A program made the position numbers and the translations under genes. The notes beneath the pieces are model-generated. The model did not search any database and was not told where the DNA came from. It saw nothing but the letters and a program-made list of their open reading frames with translations. DNA of 64,000 bases from Planotetraspora silvatica. Its GTDB lineage: Bacteria > Actinomycetota > Actinomycetes > Streptosporangiales > Streptosporangiaceae. The DNA lies in the NCBI RefSeq assembly GCF_016863315.1, contig NZ_BOOQ01000013.1, forward strand, positions 232,340 through 296,339, in the 5' to 3' direction. Shown one piece after another: positions 33,914 through 45,639 of the stretch. How positions within the stretch are numbered: the stretch's first letter is position 1; each line of letters starts with the position of its first letter.

Positions 33914-36900
33914 ATGACCGGGTTGACCCTCGCCCAGGAACGGCTGTGGATCCTCCACCGCCTCAACCCCGACGACGCCTCCTACAACCTGCCGATGATG
34001 TTGCGGGTTCGGGGCGCGCTGAACACCGAGGCACTCGAACGCGCACTCGCGGTCGTCCTCGATCGGCACGAGATGTTGCGCTGCCGGTTCGCCGAGCACG
34101 GCGGCACGCCGGTGCGGGTCCCCACGGACCCCGCCCGGGTCGAGCTCGCCCACTGCGCGGGCCTCGAGGAGGCCCGCGTGTTCGCGGGGGAGGTGGCCGG
34201 CCGGCCCTTCGACCTCGAACGCGGGCCGATGATCCGCATGGCCCTGCTCACGATTGCCCCCGAGGACCACATCCTGGTCATCGTCGTCCATCACATCGTG
34301 GCGGACGGCTGGTCGCTCCAGGTGCTGCGGCGGGACATCTCGGACGTGTACGCGGCGTTCGACGCCGGCAAGCCGTCGCCGCTGGCACCCCTGCCGATGA
34401 CCTACGACGACCACGTGCGCCGCCGGCACGAGAACACCGGTGACGAGGCGTCGACGGCCTACTGGACTTCGACGCTGTCCGGCTCCCAGCCGCTGGAACT
34501 GCCCACCGACCGCCCCCGGCCCCCGGTGCGTTCGGGCCGCGGCGACCACATCGACTTCGACGTGCCCGCCGACCTGCTCGCCCGGCTCGAGCGAGTCGCC
34601 CGCGCGGAACGCTGCACGCTCTTCATGGTGCTGCTGACGGCCTTTCAGGTGCTGCTCGCCCGGCACAGCGGCCGGCAGGACATCTGCGTCGGAACCCCCA
34701 CGAGCGGCAGGGACCTCGTCGAGGAAGAGGTGATGGTCGGCTACTTCGCCCAGACGCTGGTCCTGCGCGGCGATCTCAGCGGCGACCCGTCCTTCCGCGA
34801 ACTCCTGCGGGTGACCCGGGGCCGCGTCCTGGGAGCGCTCGCGCACGCCGACGTCCCGCTGGAGCGGATCGTCACCGAGTTGCGGGTCGAGCGCGACCCG
34901 AGCAGGACACCGCTCTTCCAGGCGATGTTCAACTTCCTGCGTGAGGAGCACGAGGGGCCGGGGCTCGGAGACACGCGAATCGAGCCCTTCGACCATCCCT
35001 TCGCGCAGTCCAGGACCGACATCTCCCTGGACATCGTCCAGAAACCCTCGGGCACCGCGGCCATGCTCACCTTCGACGACGCGCTGTTCACGCGGGCGAG
35101 CGCCGAGCGGATGCACCGGCACCTGCTGACGCTGCTCGCCGACATCGCCGCCCGTCCCGGCGCGCGGATCGGCGATCTGGAGCTGATCGACGAGGACGAA
35201 CGGGCCGACCTGCTCGGCCGGTGGAACGACACCGCGGTCCCGTCCACACCCGCCTCGGTGCTCAAGCGGTTCGACGCGCAGGTCGCCCGCACGCCCCACG
35301 CGGTCGCGGTCGCCTGCGAGGGCCGCGAGCTCACCTACGCGGAGCTCGACGCGCGCTCCCACCGGATCGCCGCCCTGCTCTCCGGGCTCGATCAGGACGA
35401 ACCAGGTCGGCACGGGCCCGATCAGCACGGGCCCGATCAGCACGGGCCCGATCAGAATGGACCGGGTGCTCGTGGCGGTCTGGTGGCCGTCTGCCTGCGC
35501 CGCTCCCCCGACATGATCGCGGCGCTTTTCGCCGTATGGCGGGCGGGCGCGGCCTACCTGCCGATCGACCCCGAGCATCCGCGGAACCGGATCGCCCTCG
35601 TCCTGGACGACTCGCGGGCCACCGCCGTGCTCACGGATCGCACCCTCGCCGGCCTGTTCCCCGAAGACCGCGTGCTGCTCATCGAGGATGTCGCCGGCGG
35701 CGAGGATGCGGGTGAGGACACCGCCGCGGGCGCACGCGAGGAGGCGCGGGAACCGGCCGACCTGGAACGGGCCGCCTACGTGCTCTACACGTCGGGCTCG
35801 ACCGGGCGGCCCAAGGGAGTGGCGGTGCCCCATCGGGCTCTGGCGCGCTTCCTCGACGCGATGGCCGAGATCCTCGGCGAGCAGGAGGGGCGCACCTGGC
35901 TCGCGCTCACCTCGCTCTCCTTCGACATCTCCGCCCTGGAGATCTTCCTGCCGCTGACGCGCGGCGGCCGGGTCGAGATCGCCCCTGACCACCTGCTGCG
36001 CGACGGCCCCGCGCTGACCCGGCTGATCGACACGGCGGGCGTCACGAACGTCCAGGCCACGCCGTCCGGCTGGCGCATGCTCGCCGAGGCCGGGCTCCGC
36101 GACACGCGACTGGACGCGCTCGTCGGCGGCGAGGCGCTCCCCCTCCCCCTCGCCGGCGATCTGCGCGGACGGGTGCGCAGGCTCGTCAACATGTACGGCC
36201 CGACCGAGACCACGATCTGGTCGTCGTTCTGGAAGGTGCCGGAACACCCGGAGGAGGTCACGATCGGCGGCCCGATCGCGGGCACCCGGCTGCACGTGCT
36301 GGACGAGCGTCGCATGCTGGCGCCGGTCGGGGTGCCGGGCGAGTTGTGCATCGCGGGTGACGGCGTGGCCATCGGTTACCTCGGCCGCCCGTCGCTCACC
36401 GCCGAGCGGTTCGTGCCGGACCCGTACGGGCCGCCCGGCTCACGCCTCTACCGCACAGGCGACAGGGTCAGGCGGCTCCCCGACGGACGCGTCGTCTTCC
36501 TGGGCCGCGACGACGGCCAGGTGAAGCTCCGCGGCCACCGCGTCGAACTCGGGGAGATCGAGGCCGTCCTCGAGGCGCATCCGGGCGTCCGCGCCGCGGC
36601 CGTCGTCGTCAGGAACGACGCGCTGGTGGCCTTCGTTGTGGGCGACGCCCCCGATCTGGCGGCCCACGCGGCGGCGGCGCTGCCGCCGTACATGGTCCCG
36701 GCGGTGGTCGTGGACATGGACGCCCTGCCGCTCACGCCGAACGGCAAGGTGGACCGGCTCGCCCTGCCCTCGGCGGTCGCGGTGCGCCCGGCGGCAGCGC
36801 CCTCGCGGACCCCTCCGCGCACGTGGGCGGAGCGGCGGGTCGCCGCGGTCTTCGCCGAGGTGCTGGGAGTCGAGGAGGTCGGCGTCGAGGACGACTTCTT

Positions 36901-39900
36901 CGCGCTCGGCGGCCACTCGCTGCTGGCCGCCAAGGTCGTCGCCCGGATGGACGCCGTGCCGATCCGCGAGCTGTTCGACCACCCCACCGTCGCCGGCTTC
37001 GCCGCGCGCCTGGCCGACGGCGCGGGCCCCGCGCCGCTCCATCGCAGGCCGAAGGGCGTGGTGGTCCCGCTGTCGCGCGCGCAGGAACGCCTGTGGTTCC
37101 TGCAGCGGCTGGATCCGGGTGACGCGTCCTACAACATGTACAACGTCTGGCGGCTGCGCGGCGCCCTCGACGCCGAGGCCCTCCAGGATGCGCTGCGCGA
37201 TCTGGCGGCGAGGCACGAGACGTTGCGGACCAGCTATCCGGAGGCGGACGGCAGGCCGGTCACCGCCGTGTCGCCCGAGGCGGGCCCCGACGTCGAGCAC
37301 CTCACCGCCGCCTCCGCCGCCGAGGCCGGACGACTCGTCGCCGAACGCACCAACGCCCCGTTCGACCTGGCCGCCGCGCCGCCGTTCCGGGTGAGCCTGC
37401 TCAGGCTCGCCGACGACGACCACGTGTTCTGCCTCGTCCTGCACCACATCGCGGGAGACGGCTGGTCGCTGAACATTCTCAGGGAGGAGCTGGAACTCCT
37501 CTACACCGCCCGGCGCGGCGGCGTCGCCGCGGGCCTCGCCGAACCGCCGATCCAGTTCGGCGACGTCGTGCACGGCCTCTCCGGCCAGGACGACGGCCCG
37601 GAGATCGCCTACTGGCGCGAGCGGCTGGCCGACCCGCCGACCCTCGAGTTGCCGACCGACCGTCCCCGGCCTGCCGTTCCCGAGCACCGGGGCGCCTTCC
37701 ACGGCCTGCGCCTCGCCGCCGGACCGACGGCCGCCCTGGAGCGGGTGGCGGGCGAGCACCGCGCGACGTTGTTCATGGTCCTGCTCGCGGCCTATCAGGT
37801 CCTGCTCGCCGGGCACACCGGCAAGCGCGATCTGCTGGTCGGCTCGACCTTCGCCGGACGGGACCGGGTGGAGTTGGAGCGGCTCGTCGGCTACTTCGCC
37901 AACACGCTGGTGCTCCGCGGCGACCTGTCGGGAGACCCCTCCTTCGACGACCTGCTCGCCCGCACCCGTGACACCGTGCTGGAGGCGATGGCACATCAGC
38001 GGCTGCCGTTCGAGGAGATCGCGGCCGAGACCGGCAGGGAGCGCGGGCCACACCTGGACGCGATCTTCCGGACCATGCTCATCCTGCACAGCCAGGACGA
38101 GACCGAGACCGCGGGGACCTTCGCGGACCTGGACCTGGAGTTCTTCGACTCCGGTTACCGGCAGGCCAAGTTCGACCTCATGCTGGAGGCGTGGCGGGAC
38201 GGCGAGGGACTGACCCTCTCCTTCGGGTACGACAGCGACCTGTTCGACCCCGGCACGGTCGCCCGGCTGGCCGAACGCTTCACCGTCCTGTGTGAGGCCG
38301 TCGCCGCCGACCACCGCCGCCCCCTCTCCCGCCTTCCGCTGCTGACCCCGGCCGACGAGGCGCTGGTGGCCGAGTTCGAGGCCCAGGAGGCCGGTGTCAC
38401 CGGCGGCCCGCTCGTCCCCGGGCTGATCGGGGCTGTGACGGAGGTGACGCCCGACGCGGTGGCGTTGAGCTGCGGCGACGAGGCGGTCACCTACGCACAG
38501 CTCGACCGCCGGGTGGGCGCGCTCGCGTCCCGCCTGCGCACCAAGGGCGTGGGAACTGAGAGCGTCGTCGGCGTCTGCCTCGATCGCTCCGCCGACGCCG
38601 TCGTGAGCCTGCTCGCCGTCTGGCGGGCGGGCGGCGCGTACCTGCCGATCGACCCCGATCTCCCCGCGGGACGGATCGACTGGCTGCTGTCCGACAGCGG
38701 CGCCACGCTCGTGATCACCCGGCATGAGGGGCTCTCCGGTGAGATCCCGGTGCTCCATCCCGGTGAGGCCGGAGACGGCCCATCGGACGACGGCGTCCGG
38801 CCGGCGCCCGATGAGGCGGCCTACGTGATCTACACCTCGGGTTCGACGGGACTGCCCAAGGGCGTGGTGGTCGAGCACGGCGCCCTCGCGGCACGGGTGG
38901 CGTGGATGCGCGCGGACTACGGGCTCGGGCCCGGCGACCGCGTCGTCCAGTTCGCCTCACTCGGATTCGACACCCACGCCGAGGAGGTCTACCCGGCGCT
39001 CGCGACCGGCGCGACGGTGGAACTGCTCCCCGACGGAGCCCTCAGCCTGCCCGAACTGCTCGCCGGGCCTCGCGGGCGGGACGTCACGGTGCTCGACCTG
39101 CCGACGGCGTACTGGCACCGGCTGGTGGACCAGATCGACGACATGACCTGGCCGGACCGCCTGCGGCTGGTGATCCTCGGCGGGGAGCAGGTCCACGCCG
39201 CGGCGGTGGCGCGATGGCGGGAGCGCTTCGGCGACCGGGTCCGGCTCGTCAACACCTACGGGCCGACCGAGGCCACGATCATCGCGACCGCGGCCGACCT
39301 CGGCGCCGCGGAGGCCGTGCCGTCGAACGGGCGCCCGCCGATCGGGGTGCCCATCGGCGGGGCGCGCGCCGCCGTCGTGGACGAACACGGGCGGCGGGTG
39401 CCGCCCGGTGCCGCCGGCGAGTTGCTGCTCGGCGGAGCGGGGCTCGCCCGCGGTTATCTCGGCCGCCCCGACCTGACCGCCGAGAGGTTCGTGACCGGCC
39501 CCGACGGCGGGCGCGCCTACCGCACCGGCGATCTGGTCCGCTGGCGCGCCGACGGACGGCTGGAGTTCCTCGGCCGGGCCGACGACCAGCTGAAGGTGCG
39601 CGGCTTCCGCATCGAACCCGGTGAGATCGAGGGCCGCCTGGCCGCCCTCCCCGACGTGCGTGAGGCGGCGGTGGCCGCCCACGACGGCGCCCTCGTCGCC
39701 TACGTCACCGGGACGGCCGACCCCGACGCGCTGCGGCGGCACCTGGCGGAGACGCTCCCGCCCTACATGGTGCCGGACGTCTGGGTGCGGCTCGACGAGC
39801 TGCCCATGACCCCGAACGGCAAGGTCGACCGGCGGGCGCTCGCCCCGCCGGACCAGCCCGCGGAGCGGCCGTTCGTCGCGCCGGAGACCGACGCCGAGTT

Positions 39901-40168
39901 CCTGGTGGCCGAGGTCTGGGAGGAGGTCCTGCGCGTCGACCGGGTCGGCGTGCACGACGACTTCTTCGCCCTCGGCGGCCACTCCCTGCTCGCCGTCCAG
40001 GTCGCGGCCCGGCTTCGCGCCAGCGCGGAGGTCGACGTGCCCATCCGCGAGCTCTTCGCCCACCGCACGGTGGCCGCTCTGGCCGTACTGGTCGAAGAAC
40101 TTGTCATGCGAGAGCTGTCCGAGCTCAGCGACGACGAGGTCGCCCGGCTCCTGGAGACGGAGGCCTGA
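33914..40168 (+). CDS. Two-module nonribosomal peptide synthetase, C-A-PCP-C-A-PCP
   Basis: A 2084-residue cytoplasmic assembly-line enzyme. C1 carries HHIVADG (His126-127). A1 has [12 protein letters not shown] (about 625), [16 protein letters not shown] and [13 protein letters not shown]1 has GGHSLLA (Ser1002). C2 has HHIAGDG (His1177-1178), then A2 ([29 protein letters not shown]) and PCP2 (Ser2024). Hand-read ten-residue codes are DILQVGMIWK for A1, close to known glycine codes, and DTEDIGTIIK for A2, with acidic residues that suggest an amine-bearing side chain. No epimerase domain. ATG 33914 follows GGGAGG by seven bases; an ATG at 33698 overlapping the PCP stop would add a 72-residue His-rich leader. 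The stop overlaps the next ATG by one base. Confidence 0.93.
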   Translation: MTGLTLAQERLWILHRLNPDDASYNLPMMLRVRGALNTEALERALAVVLDRHEMLRCRFAEHGGTPVRVPTDPARVELAHCAGLEEARVFAGEVAGRPFDLERGPMIRMALLTIAPEDHILVIVVHHIVADGWSLQVLRRDISDVYAAFDAGKPSPLAPLPMTYDDHVRRRHENTGDEASTAYWTSTLSGSQPLELPTDRPRPPVRSGRGDHIDFDVPADLLARLERVARAERCTLFMVLLTAFQVLLARHSGRQDICVGTPTSGRDLVEEEVMVGYFAQTLVLRGDLSGDPSFRELLRVTRGRVLGALAHADVPLERIVTELRVERDPSRTPLFQAMFNFLREEHEGPGLGDTRIEPFDHPFAQSRTDISLDIVQKPSGTAAMLTFDDALFTRASAERMHRHLLTLLADIAARPGARIGDLELIDEDERADLLGRWNDTAVPSTPASVLKRFDAQVARTPHAVAVACEGRELTYAELDARSHRIAALLSGLDQDEPGRHGPDQHGPDQHGPDQNGPGARGGLVAVCLRRSPDMIAALFAVWRAGAAYLPIDPEHPRNRIALVLDDSRATAVLTDRTLAGLFPEDRVLLIEDVAGGEDAGEDTAAGAREEAREPADLERAAYVLYTSGSTGRPKGVAVPHRALARFLDAMAEILGEQEGRTWLALTSLSFDISALEIFLPLTRGGRVEIAPDHLLRDGPALTRLIDTAGVTNVQATPSGWRMLAEAGLRDTRLDALVGGEALPLPLAGDLRGRVRRLVNMYGPTETTIWSSFWKVPEHPEEVTIGGPIAGTRLHVLDERRMLAPVGVPGELCIAGDGVAIGYLGRPSLTAERFVPDPYGPPGSRLYRTGDRVRRLPDGRVVFLGRDDGQVKLRGHRVELGEIEAVLEAHPGVRAAAVVVRNDALVAFVVGDAPDLAAHAAAALPPYMVPAVVVDMDALPLTPNGKVDRLALPSAVAVRPAAAPSRTPPRTWAERRVAAVFAEVLGVEEVGVEDDFFALGGHSLLAAKVVARMDAVPIRELFDHPTVAGFAARLADGAGPAPLHRRPKGVVVPLSRAQERLWFLQRLDPGDASYNMYNVWRLRGALDAEALQDALRDLAARHETLRTSYPEADGRPVTAVSPEAGPDVEHLTAASAAEAGRLVAERTNAPFDLAAAPPFRVSLLRLADDDHVFCLVLHHIAGDGWSLNILREELELLYTARRGGVAAGLAEPPIQFGDVVHGLSGQDDGPEIAYWRERLADPPTLELPTDRPRPAVPEHRGAFHGLRLAAGPTAALERVAGEHRATLFMVLLAAYQVLLAGHTGKRDLLVGSTFAGRDRVELERLVGYFANTLVLRGDLSGDPSFDDLLARTRDTVLEAMAHQRLPFEEIAAETGRERGPHLDAIFRTMLILHSQDETETAGTFADLDLEFFDSGYRQAKFDLMLEAWRDGEGLTLSFGYDSDLFDPGTVARLAERFTVLCEAVAADHRRPLSRLPLLTPADEALVAEFEAQEAGVTGGPLVPGLIGAVTEVTPDAVALSCGDEAVTYAQLDRRVGALASRLRTKGVGTESVVGVCLDRSADAVVSLLAVWRAGGAYLPIDPDLPAGRIDWLLSDSGATLVITRHEGLSGEIPVLHPGEAGDGPSDDGVRPAPDEAAYVIYTSGSTGLPKGVVVEHGALAARVAWMRADYGLGPGDRVVQFASLGFDTHAEEVYPALATGATVELLPDGALSLPELLAGPRGRDVTVLDLPTAYWHRLVDQIDDMTWPDRLRLVILGGEQVHAAAVARWRERFGDRVRLVNTYGPTEATIIATAADLGAAEAVPSNGRPPIGVPIGGARAAVVDEHGRRVPPGAAGELLLGGAGLARGYLGRPDLTAERFVTGPDGGRAYRTGDLVRWRADGRLEFLGRADDQLKVRGFRIEPGEIEGRLAALPDVREAAVAAHDGALVAYVTGTADPDALRRHLAETLPPYMVPDVWVRLDELPMTPNGKVDRRALAPPDQPAERPFVAPETDAEFLVAEVWEEVLRVDRVGVHDDFFALGGHSLLAVQVAARLRASAEVDVPIRELFAHRTVAALAVLVEELVMRELSELSDDEVARLLETEA
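35411..35455 (+). repeat. 15-bp tandem repeat inside adenylation domain 1
   Basis: Three perfect copies of CACGGGCCCGATCAG, encoding HGPDQ three times, lie in a surface loop early in A1 before the [11 protein letters not shown] segment. The insert preserves the frame and adds a flexible Asp/Gln/Pro/Gly loop. A fourth, imperfect copy follows. Confidence 0.85.
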
Positions 40169-43100
40169 TGACTGTCGAGGATTCCCGCAGGGCCCTCGCG
40201 GCCCGACGACTGCGCCGCAGGGCGGCCACGCCGACCGTGCCGGCGCGCCCGCCCGGGGAGGAACCGCCGCTGTCGTTCGCCCAGGAACGACTGTGGTTCA
40301 TGGAGCAGTACACCCCCGGCAGCCGTGCCTACGTCATCCCGGTCGCCCGGCGGTTCCGGCGTGAGCTCGACGCCGAACGCCTGCGGGAGGCGCTGCGTCA
40401 GGTGGTCGAGCGGCACGAGACGCTGCGGACGCGCTTCCCCGCGACCGCCGACGGCGCTCCCGCCCTCGAGGTCGTCCCTTCCGGAAGCGCCGAACTCGTC
40501 GTCGAGCTCACCCTGGCCGAGGCCGACGACGAGGAGGCCGCCCGCGCGCTGGTCGACGAGTTACAGGCACGCCCGTTCGACCTGGCCGGCGGCCCGCCGA
40601 TCCGCGCCCTCCTCGTACGGCTCGCGCCCGACGACCATGTCCTGGGGCTCGCCGTCCACCACATCGCGGCGGACGGCTGGTCGGTGAACATCCTCCTCGG
40701 CGAGCTCATGGCGCTGTACGAGGGCCGGGTCGTGCCCGACCTCACGGTCCAGTACGGCGACTACGCCCTGTGGCAGCGCGGTCTGCCGACGACGGGCCTC
40801 GACCACTGGCGCGAGCGGCTGGCCGGCGTCGAGGCACTCGCGCTGCCCACCGACCGGCCGCGTCCCCCGGAGGTGACGTACGGCGGGGCGAGTCACCCGG
40901 TGCGGATCGACGCCGACCTGGCCCAAGGGCTGCGCAGGCTCGGCGAGGACCACGGCGCCTCCCTCTACATGGTGCTGCTGGCCGGGTTCTCCGCGCTGCT
41001 CGGGAGATACGCCGGTCAGGACGACGTGACCGTCGGATCCCCCGTCGCGGGCAGACCGGCCGCCGAGCTGGAGAAGCTCGTCGGCTGCTTCGTGAACATG
41101 CTGGCCATGCGGTCGGACCTGTCGGGCGACCCGTCGTTCGCCGAGCTCCTGCTGCGCGTGCGGGAGACCGCGCTCGACGCCTTCACCCACCAGGACGTGC
41201 CCTTCGAGCAGCTCGTCTCGGCGCTCAACGTGACCAGGGACGTGTCGCGGTCTCCGCTCTTCCAGGTCATCCTCGCCATGCAGAACTACGACTCGGCGGG
41301 CGCGGACGCCGAGGGCTTCGACCTCAAGTCATGGGCGACGCGCTTCGACCTGGAGCTCTATTTCGCCGACGACGGCGACGAGCTGTCCGGCTCCGTCATC
41401 TACAACACCGACCTGTTCGGCCCGGCGACCGTCGAGCGGCTCTGCCGGCACCTGGTGGCATTGCTGCGCGCGGCGGTGGACGACCCGGCCAGGCCGCTGT
41501 CGGCACTGGACCTCCTCGACGCGGGCGAGCGGGCGGCGCTGGATTCGTGGAACGACACGAAGGCGGACCACGGCCCGCCCGCCACGCTGCTCGAACTGGT
41601 CGAGGCACAGGTCGCCCGAACTCCGGAGGCGCCCGCGGTGACGTTCGAGGGCGTCACGTTCACCTACGCCGAGATCGACGAGCGGGCGTCACGCGTCGCG
41701 GCGGCCCTTCGGGCGCACGGCGTCACTGCGGGCTCCCGGGTCGGCGTGTGCGCCGAACGCTCGCCCGAGCTCGTCGCGGGCCTGCTCGGCGTGCTGAAGG
41801 CCGGCGGCGCCTACGTGCCTCTCGACCCCGAATATCCGGCCGAGCGGCTCGCCTTCATGGCGGCCGACGGCGCCCTGTCCGCCGTCCTCACCTTCGGCGC
41901 GTCCGACGGTCTCACCGCCCTCGCCTCCACACTCGGGGCAGCCCTTACCGGCTGCTCGTTGCTGCCCCTCGACGACGTGGGCGAACCCTCCTCGGAGGGT
42001 CCCGCGGCGGAGCCCCCGTGGCGGGCCGGTCCCCTCGACGCCGCGTACGTGATCTACACCTCCGGGTCGACCGGCAGGCCCAAGGGTGTGCCGAACACGC
42101 ATCGGGGCATCGTCAACCGGTTGCGATGGATGCAGGACCGGTTCGGGTTGACGTCCGGCGACGTGGTGTTGCAGAAGACGCCGGCCGGCTTCGACGTCTC
42201 CGTGTGGGAGTTCTTCTGGCCCCTGATGGTGGGCGCTCGGCTCGTCCTCGCCCGCCCCGGCGGGCACAAGGACGCGGCCTACCTGCGCGACCTGATCGTC
42301 GCCGAGGGCGTCACCACGCTGCACTTCGTGCCGTCCATGCTGGCGATGTTCCTGGCCGAGGAGGGCGTCGCCGCCTGCGGCACGCTCGAACGGGTCATCT
42401 GCTCCGGCGAGGAGCTGCCCGCCGACCTCGCCCGCCGCTGCGTCGAGACGCTGCCCGCCGAGCTGCACAACCTGTACGGCCCCACCGAGGCCGCCGTCGA
42501 CGTCTCCGCCTGGCACTGCACGGCGGAGGCGCTGCGTGATCTGGCCAGGGTGCCGATCGGCGCGCCGGTCGCCAACACCACGCTCCACGTCCTCGGGCCG
42601 GGCATGCGGCGGGTTCCCGTCGGCATGCCGGGCGAGCTCCACATCGGCGGCGCGCAGGTGTCGCTCGGCTACCTCGGCAGACCCGGCCTGACCGCGGAGC
42701 GGTTCGTCCCCGACCCCTTCGGGGAGCCGGGAGCCCGCCTGTACCGCACGGGCGACCAGGCCCGCTGGCGCCCGGACGGCACGCTGGAGTTCCTCGGCCG
42801 GCTTGACACCCAGGTGAAGCTGCGCGGCCTGCGCATCGAGCTCGGCGAGATCGAGACGGTGCTGCGCGAACAGCCGGGTGTCGCCGACGCGGCGGTCATC
42901 GTGCGTGAGGACCGGCCGGGAGACCAGCGGCTGGTCGCCTACGTCGTCGGCACGACACCCGAAAAGACGGTCCTGAAGCGGGTGCTGCCCGACTACATGG
43001 TCCCCGCCGCGTTCGTCGAACTCGACCTGCTGCCGCTGTCCCCCAACGGCAAGCTCGACAGGAGCGCGCTGCCCGCGCCCGCGCGGCAGGGGCCCACGGC

Positions 43101-45639
43101 CTCCGAACCCCCGTCCACCCCGACCGAGCTGGCGGTGGCGGCGATCTGGACGGAGATCCTCGACCTCGACCGGGTCGGGGCCGACGACGACTTCTTCGAT
43201 CTGGGCGGCCACTCCCTGCTGGCCACGCAGCTCGTCACACGGCTGCGCCGCATGGCGGCCGAGACGGGCGGGGGCGGGGTGAGCGTCATGGACGTCTTCA
43301 AGAACCCCACGGTCCGCGAGCTCGCCGCCCTCGTCGACACCCCCGCCGACCAGCGGGCGCCCCGCGGGCTGCTGCACGAGCTCACGCCCCGCCGTACGGC
43401 CGAGCTGAGCTTCGTCTGCGTGCCGTACGGCGGGGGAAGCGCGGTGGTCTACCAGCCGCTCGCCGACGCCCTCCCGGAGCGGTACTCCCTCTGGGCGGTG
43501 GCGATCCCCGGGCACGACGTCGGGCTCGACGAGGAACATCTGCCGTTCGAGGAGCTGGCCGCCCGCTGCGTGGCCGAGATCCAGGAGAAGGTGCGCGGCC
43601 CGATCGCGTTGTACGGCCACTGCGGCGTGGGCTCGGCGCTGATCATCGACATCGCCCGGAGGCTGGAGCAGGCCGGGCGGACGGTCGAGATCGTCTACAT
43701 CGGCGCGATGTTCCCGTTCGCCCGCCCCAAGGGACGCGTCGCCACCACCCTGTCCAAGATCGCCAGGATGGAGGCGCTGCGCGGAGACCGGGGCTACGCG
43801 AACTGGCTCACCGGTCTGGGCGTCGACCTCAGCGACCTGGATCCCGCGCAGGCCCGCTCGATCATCCAGAACATGCGCGAGGACTCCACGGCGGCCGAGG
43901 ACTACTACACGCGCCTGTTCGACGAGGGCACCGATCGCCTGCGCGCCCCGATCGTCACCATCGCCGGCGGCAAGGACCCGACAACGGACTACTACCAGGA
44001 GCGCTACCGCGAGTGGCACTTCCTGACCGACACCTCCGCCGTGGTGGTGCTGGAGGAGGCCGGCCACTTCTTCCTGAAGTACCGCGCGGCCGAGCTCGCC
44101 GAGATCGTGACGCTGCCGCTGCTCACCGAGCAGCCGCCGCCGCGGGAGACCTGGCGGCTGCACGAGGTGTCCCGCGGGAACGCCATCGAGGGCACCGTCT
44201 CCCACGGCCACTCCACCGGGCCGGAGCCCAGCATGCGCAGGTTCGCCGCCGTGGCCGGCGGGCAGCTCGTGTCGATCACCGGCTCGGCTCTCACCGAGTT
44301 CGCCATCCCGATCTGGATCTACCTGACCACCGGGTCCGTCGCACGCTTCGCGCTGTTCACCGTGCTGGGGCTGGTCCCCGGCCTGGTGGTCTCGCCGCTC
44401 GCCGGAGCGATCGTCGACCGGTACGACCGCCGGAAGGTGATGCTCGGAGGCGACATCGCGGCCGGCGGCGTGCAACTCATGCTCGGGCTCCTGGCCTGGA
44501 CCGGCAACCTGCAGGTCTGGCATCTGTACCCGTCGATCGTGTTCCTGTCGCTCGCTCTGACGTTCCAGCGGCTGGCGTACGGCTCGGCCATCCCGCAGCT
44601 GGTGCCCAAGCGCTATCTGGGGCACGCGACGGGCATCGGCCAGCTCGGCGGCGGGCTCGCCCAGCTCCTCACCCCGCTTCTCGCGGTCGGCCTGCTGTCG
44701 GCCATCGGCCTCGGCGGCATCCTCGCCCTCGACGTCGCCAGCTACGCGGTCGCCATCACGCTCATCGTGTTCGTGCGGTTCCCCACCTCGATGGCCTGGC
44801 GCCGCAAGGAGTCGCTCACCGCCGAAATCGCGAACGGCTTCCGCTACGTCTGGGGCAACCGCGACTTCCGCAAGATGTTGTCGTTCTTCGCGATCCTCAA
44901 CCTCCCGCTCTCTCCCCTGTTCCTGATGATCTCGCCGCTCGTCCTGTCGTTCGCCACGCTCAGCGAGGTCGGCACGGTCTCCTTCCTGTCCGGCCTGGGA
45001 GTCACGATCGGCGGGCTGGCGATGTCGATGTGGGGCGGGCCGCGCCATCTCCGGATGCGCGGCGTGCTGCTGTCGACGCTCGTCCTGTCCGCCTTCTGCT
45101 TCGTCACGGGCCTGCGGGCGGAGCTGTGGGTGGTCGCCGCCGGCGCCTTCGGCATGGCGCTGTGGCTCACGTTGCTCAACGGCATCTACACCACGATCGT
45201 CCAGGTCAAGGTGCCACAGCGGTTGCACGGCCGGGTCTTCGCCCTGAACACGATGATCGCCTGGTCCACCCTGCCCGTCGGCTTCGGTCTCATCGCGCCG
45301 TACGGCACGGACCTGTTCGAGCCGCTGCTGGCGCCTGGAGGCGCGCTCGCGCCCACGGTCGGCGCGGTCATCGGGACGGGCGAGGGGCGCGGCATCGGGT
45401 TCATGTATCTGCTGTTCGCCGTGCTCATGGCGGTGATCGCGCTGGTGGCGCTGCGCTGGCTGGCCGGATTCGACGACCGGGTCCCCGACGCCGTCGCCGA
45501 CGACCTCATCGGCCTGGAAAGCGTCAGCTCCGCGAGCACGGCCAAGGAGACCGGCTCCGGCGCTCGCGGCGGAACCGACGGCGTCCCCCGCCCCTCCGAC
45601 GCCTCACTTGTGAGCGTCCGATCTCGAGGAGAGAGATGA
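40168..45639 (+). CDS. NRPS C-A-PCP-TE fused to an MFS exporter
   Basis: An 1823-residue fusion. The condensation domain has HHIAADG (His164-165). The A domain has [21 protein letters not shown] and LSPNGKLDR, with hand-read code DVWHISLVDK, matching serine codes. PCP has GGHSLLA (Ser1016). A thioesterase (about 1075-1310) has GHCGVG with Cys1152 in the nucleophile position and likely Asp1270 and His1300. From residue 1356 to about 1770 there is a complete MFS permease of the enterobactin-exporter type (IPIWIYLTTGSVARFALFTV, GAIVDRYDRRKVMLGGD), about ten to twelve helices. The acidic and Ser-rich C-terminal tail is unstructured. The fusion should tether chain release at the membrane next to the exporter. 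It overlaps the MbtH gene by 4 bp. Confidence 0.93.
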   Translation: MTVEDSRRALAARRLRRRAATPTVPARPPGEEPPLSFAQERLWFMEQYTPGSRAYVIPVARRFRRELDAERLREALRQVVERHETLRTRFPATADGAPALEVVPSGSAELVVELTLAEADDEEAARALVDELQARPFDLAGGPPIRALLVRLAPDDHVLGLAVHHIAADGWSVNILLGELMALYEGRVVPDLTVQYGDYALWQRGLPTTGLDHWRERLAGVEALALPTDRPRPPEVTYGGASHPVRIDADLAQGLRRLGEDHGASLYMVLLAGFSALLGRYAGQDDVTVGSPVAGRPAAELEKLVGCFVNMLAMRSDLSGDPSFAELLLRVRETALDAFTHQDVPFEQLVSALNVTRDVSRSPLFQVILAMQNYDSAGADAEGFDLKSWATRFDLELYFADDGDELSGSVIYNTDLFGPATVERLCRHLVALLRAAVDDPARPLSALDLLDAGERAALDSWNDTKADHGPPATLLELVEAQVARTPEAPAVTFEGVTFTYAEIDERASRVAAALRAHGVTAGSRVGVCAERSPELVAGLLGVLKAGGAYVPLDPEYPAERLAFMAADGALSAVLTFGASDGLTALASTLGAALTGCSLLPLDDVGEPSSEGPAAEPPWRAGPLDAAYVIYTSGSTGRPKGVPNTHRGIVNRLRWMQDRFGLTSGDVVLQKTPAGFDVSVWEFFWPLMVGARLVLARPGGHKDAAYLRDLIVAEGVTTLHFVPSMLAMFLAEEGVAACGTLERVICSGEELPADLARRCVETLPAELHNLYGPTEAAVDVSAWHCTAEALRDLARVPIGAPVANTTLHVLGPGMRRVPVGMPGELHIGGAQVSLGYLGRPGLTAERFVPDPFGEPGARLYRTGDQARWRPDGTLEFLGRLDTQVKLRGLRIELGEIETVLREQPGVADAAVIVREDRPGDQRLVAYVVGTTPEKTVLKRVLPDYMVPAAFVELDLLPLSPNGKLDRSALPAPARQGPTASEPPSTPTELAVAAIWTEILDLDRVGADDDFFDLGGHSLLATQLVTRLRRMAAETGGGGVSVMDVFKNPTVRELAALVDTPADQRAPRGLLHELTPRRTAELSFVCVPYGGGSAVVYQPLADALPERYSLWAVAIPGHDVGLDEEHLPFEELAARCVAEIQEKVRGPIALYGHCGVGSALIIDIARRLEQAGRTVEIVYIGAMFPFARPKGRVATTLSKIARMEALRGDRGYANWLTGLGVDLSDLDPAQARSIIQNMREDSTAAEDYYTRLFDEGTDRLRAPIVTIAGGKDPTTDYYQERYREWHFLTDTSAVVVLEEAGHFFLKYRAAELAEIVTLPLLTEQPPPRETWRLHEVSRGNAIEGTVSHGHSTGPEPSMRRFAAVAGGQLVSITGSALTEFAIPIWIYLTTGSVARFALFTVLGLVPGLVVSPLAGAIVDRYDRRKVMLGGDIAAGGVQLMLGLLAWTGNLQVWHLYPSIVFLSLALTFQRLAYGSAIPQLVPKRYLGHATGIGQLGGGLAQLLTPLLAVGLLSAIGLGGILALDVASYAVAITLIVFVRFPTSMAWRRKESLTAEIANGFRYVWGNRDFRKMLSFFAILNLPLSPLFLMISPLVLSFATLSEVGTVSFLSGLGVTIGGLAMSMWGGPRHLRMRGVLLSTLVLSAFCFVTGLRAELWVVAAGAFGMALWLTLLNGIYTTIVQVKVPQRLHGRVFALNTMIAWSTLPVGFGLIAPYGTDLFEPLLAPGGALAPTVGAVIGTGEGRGIGFMYLLFAVLMAVIALVALRWLAGFDDRVPDAVADDLIGLESVSSASTAKETGSGARGGTDGVPRPSDASLVSVRSRGER

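Noticed and set aside
33782..36295. Long minus-strand frame under the first NRPS gene (and similar ones at 36440-38878 and 41689-45228)
   Set aside because: These have no recognisable domains and a His/Arg/Gly/Gln-rich composition; they mirror NRPS codons on the other strand.
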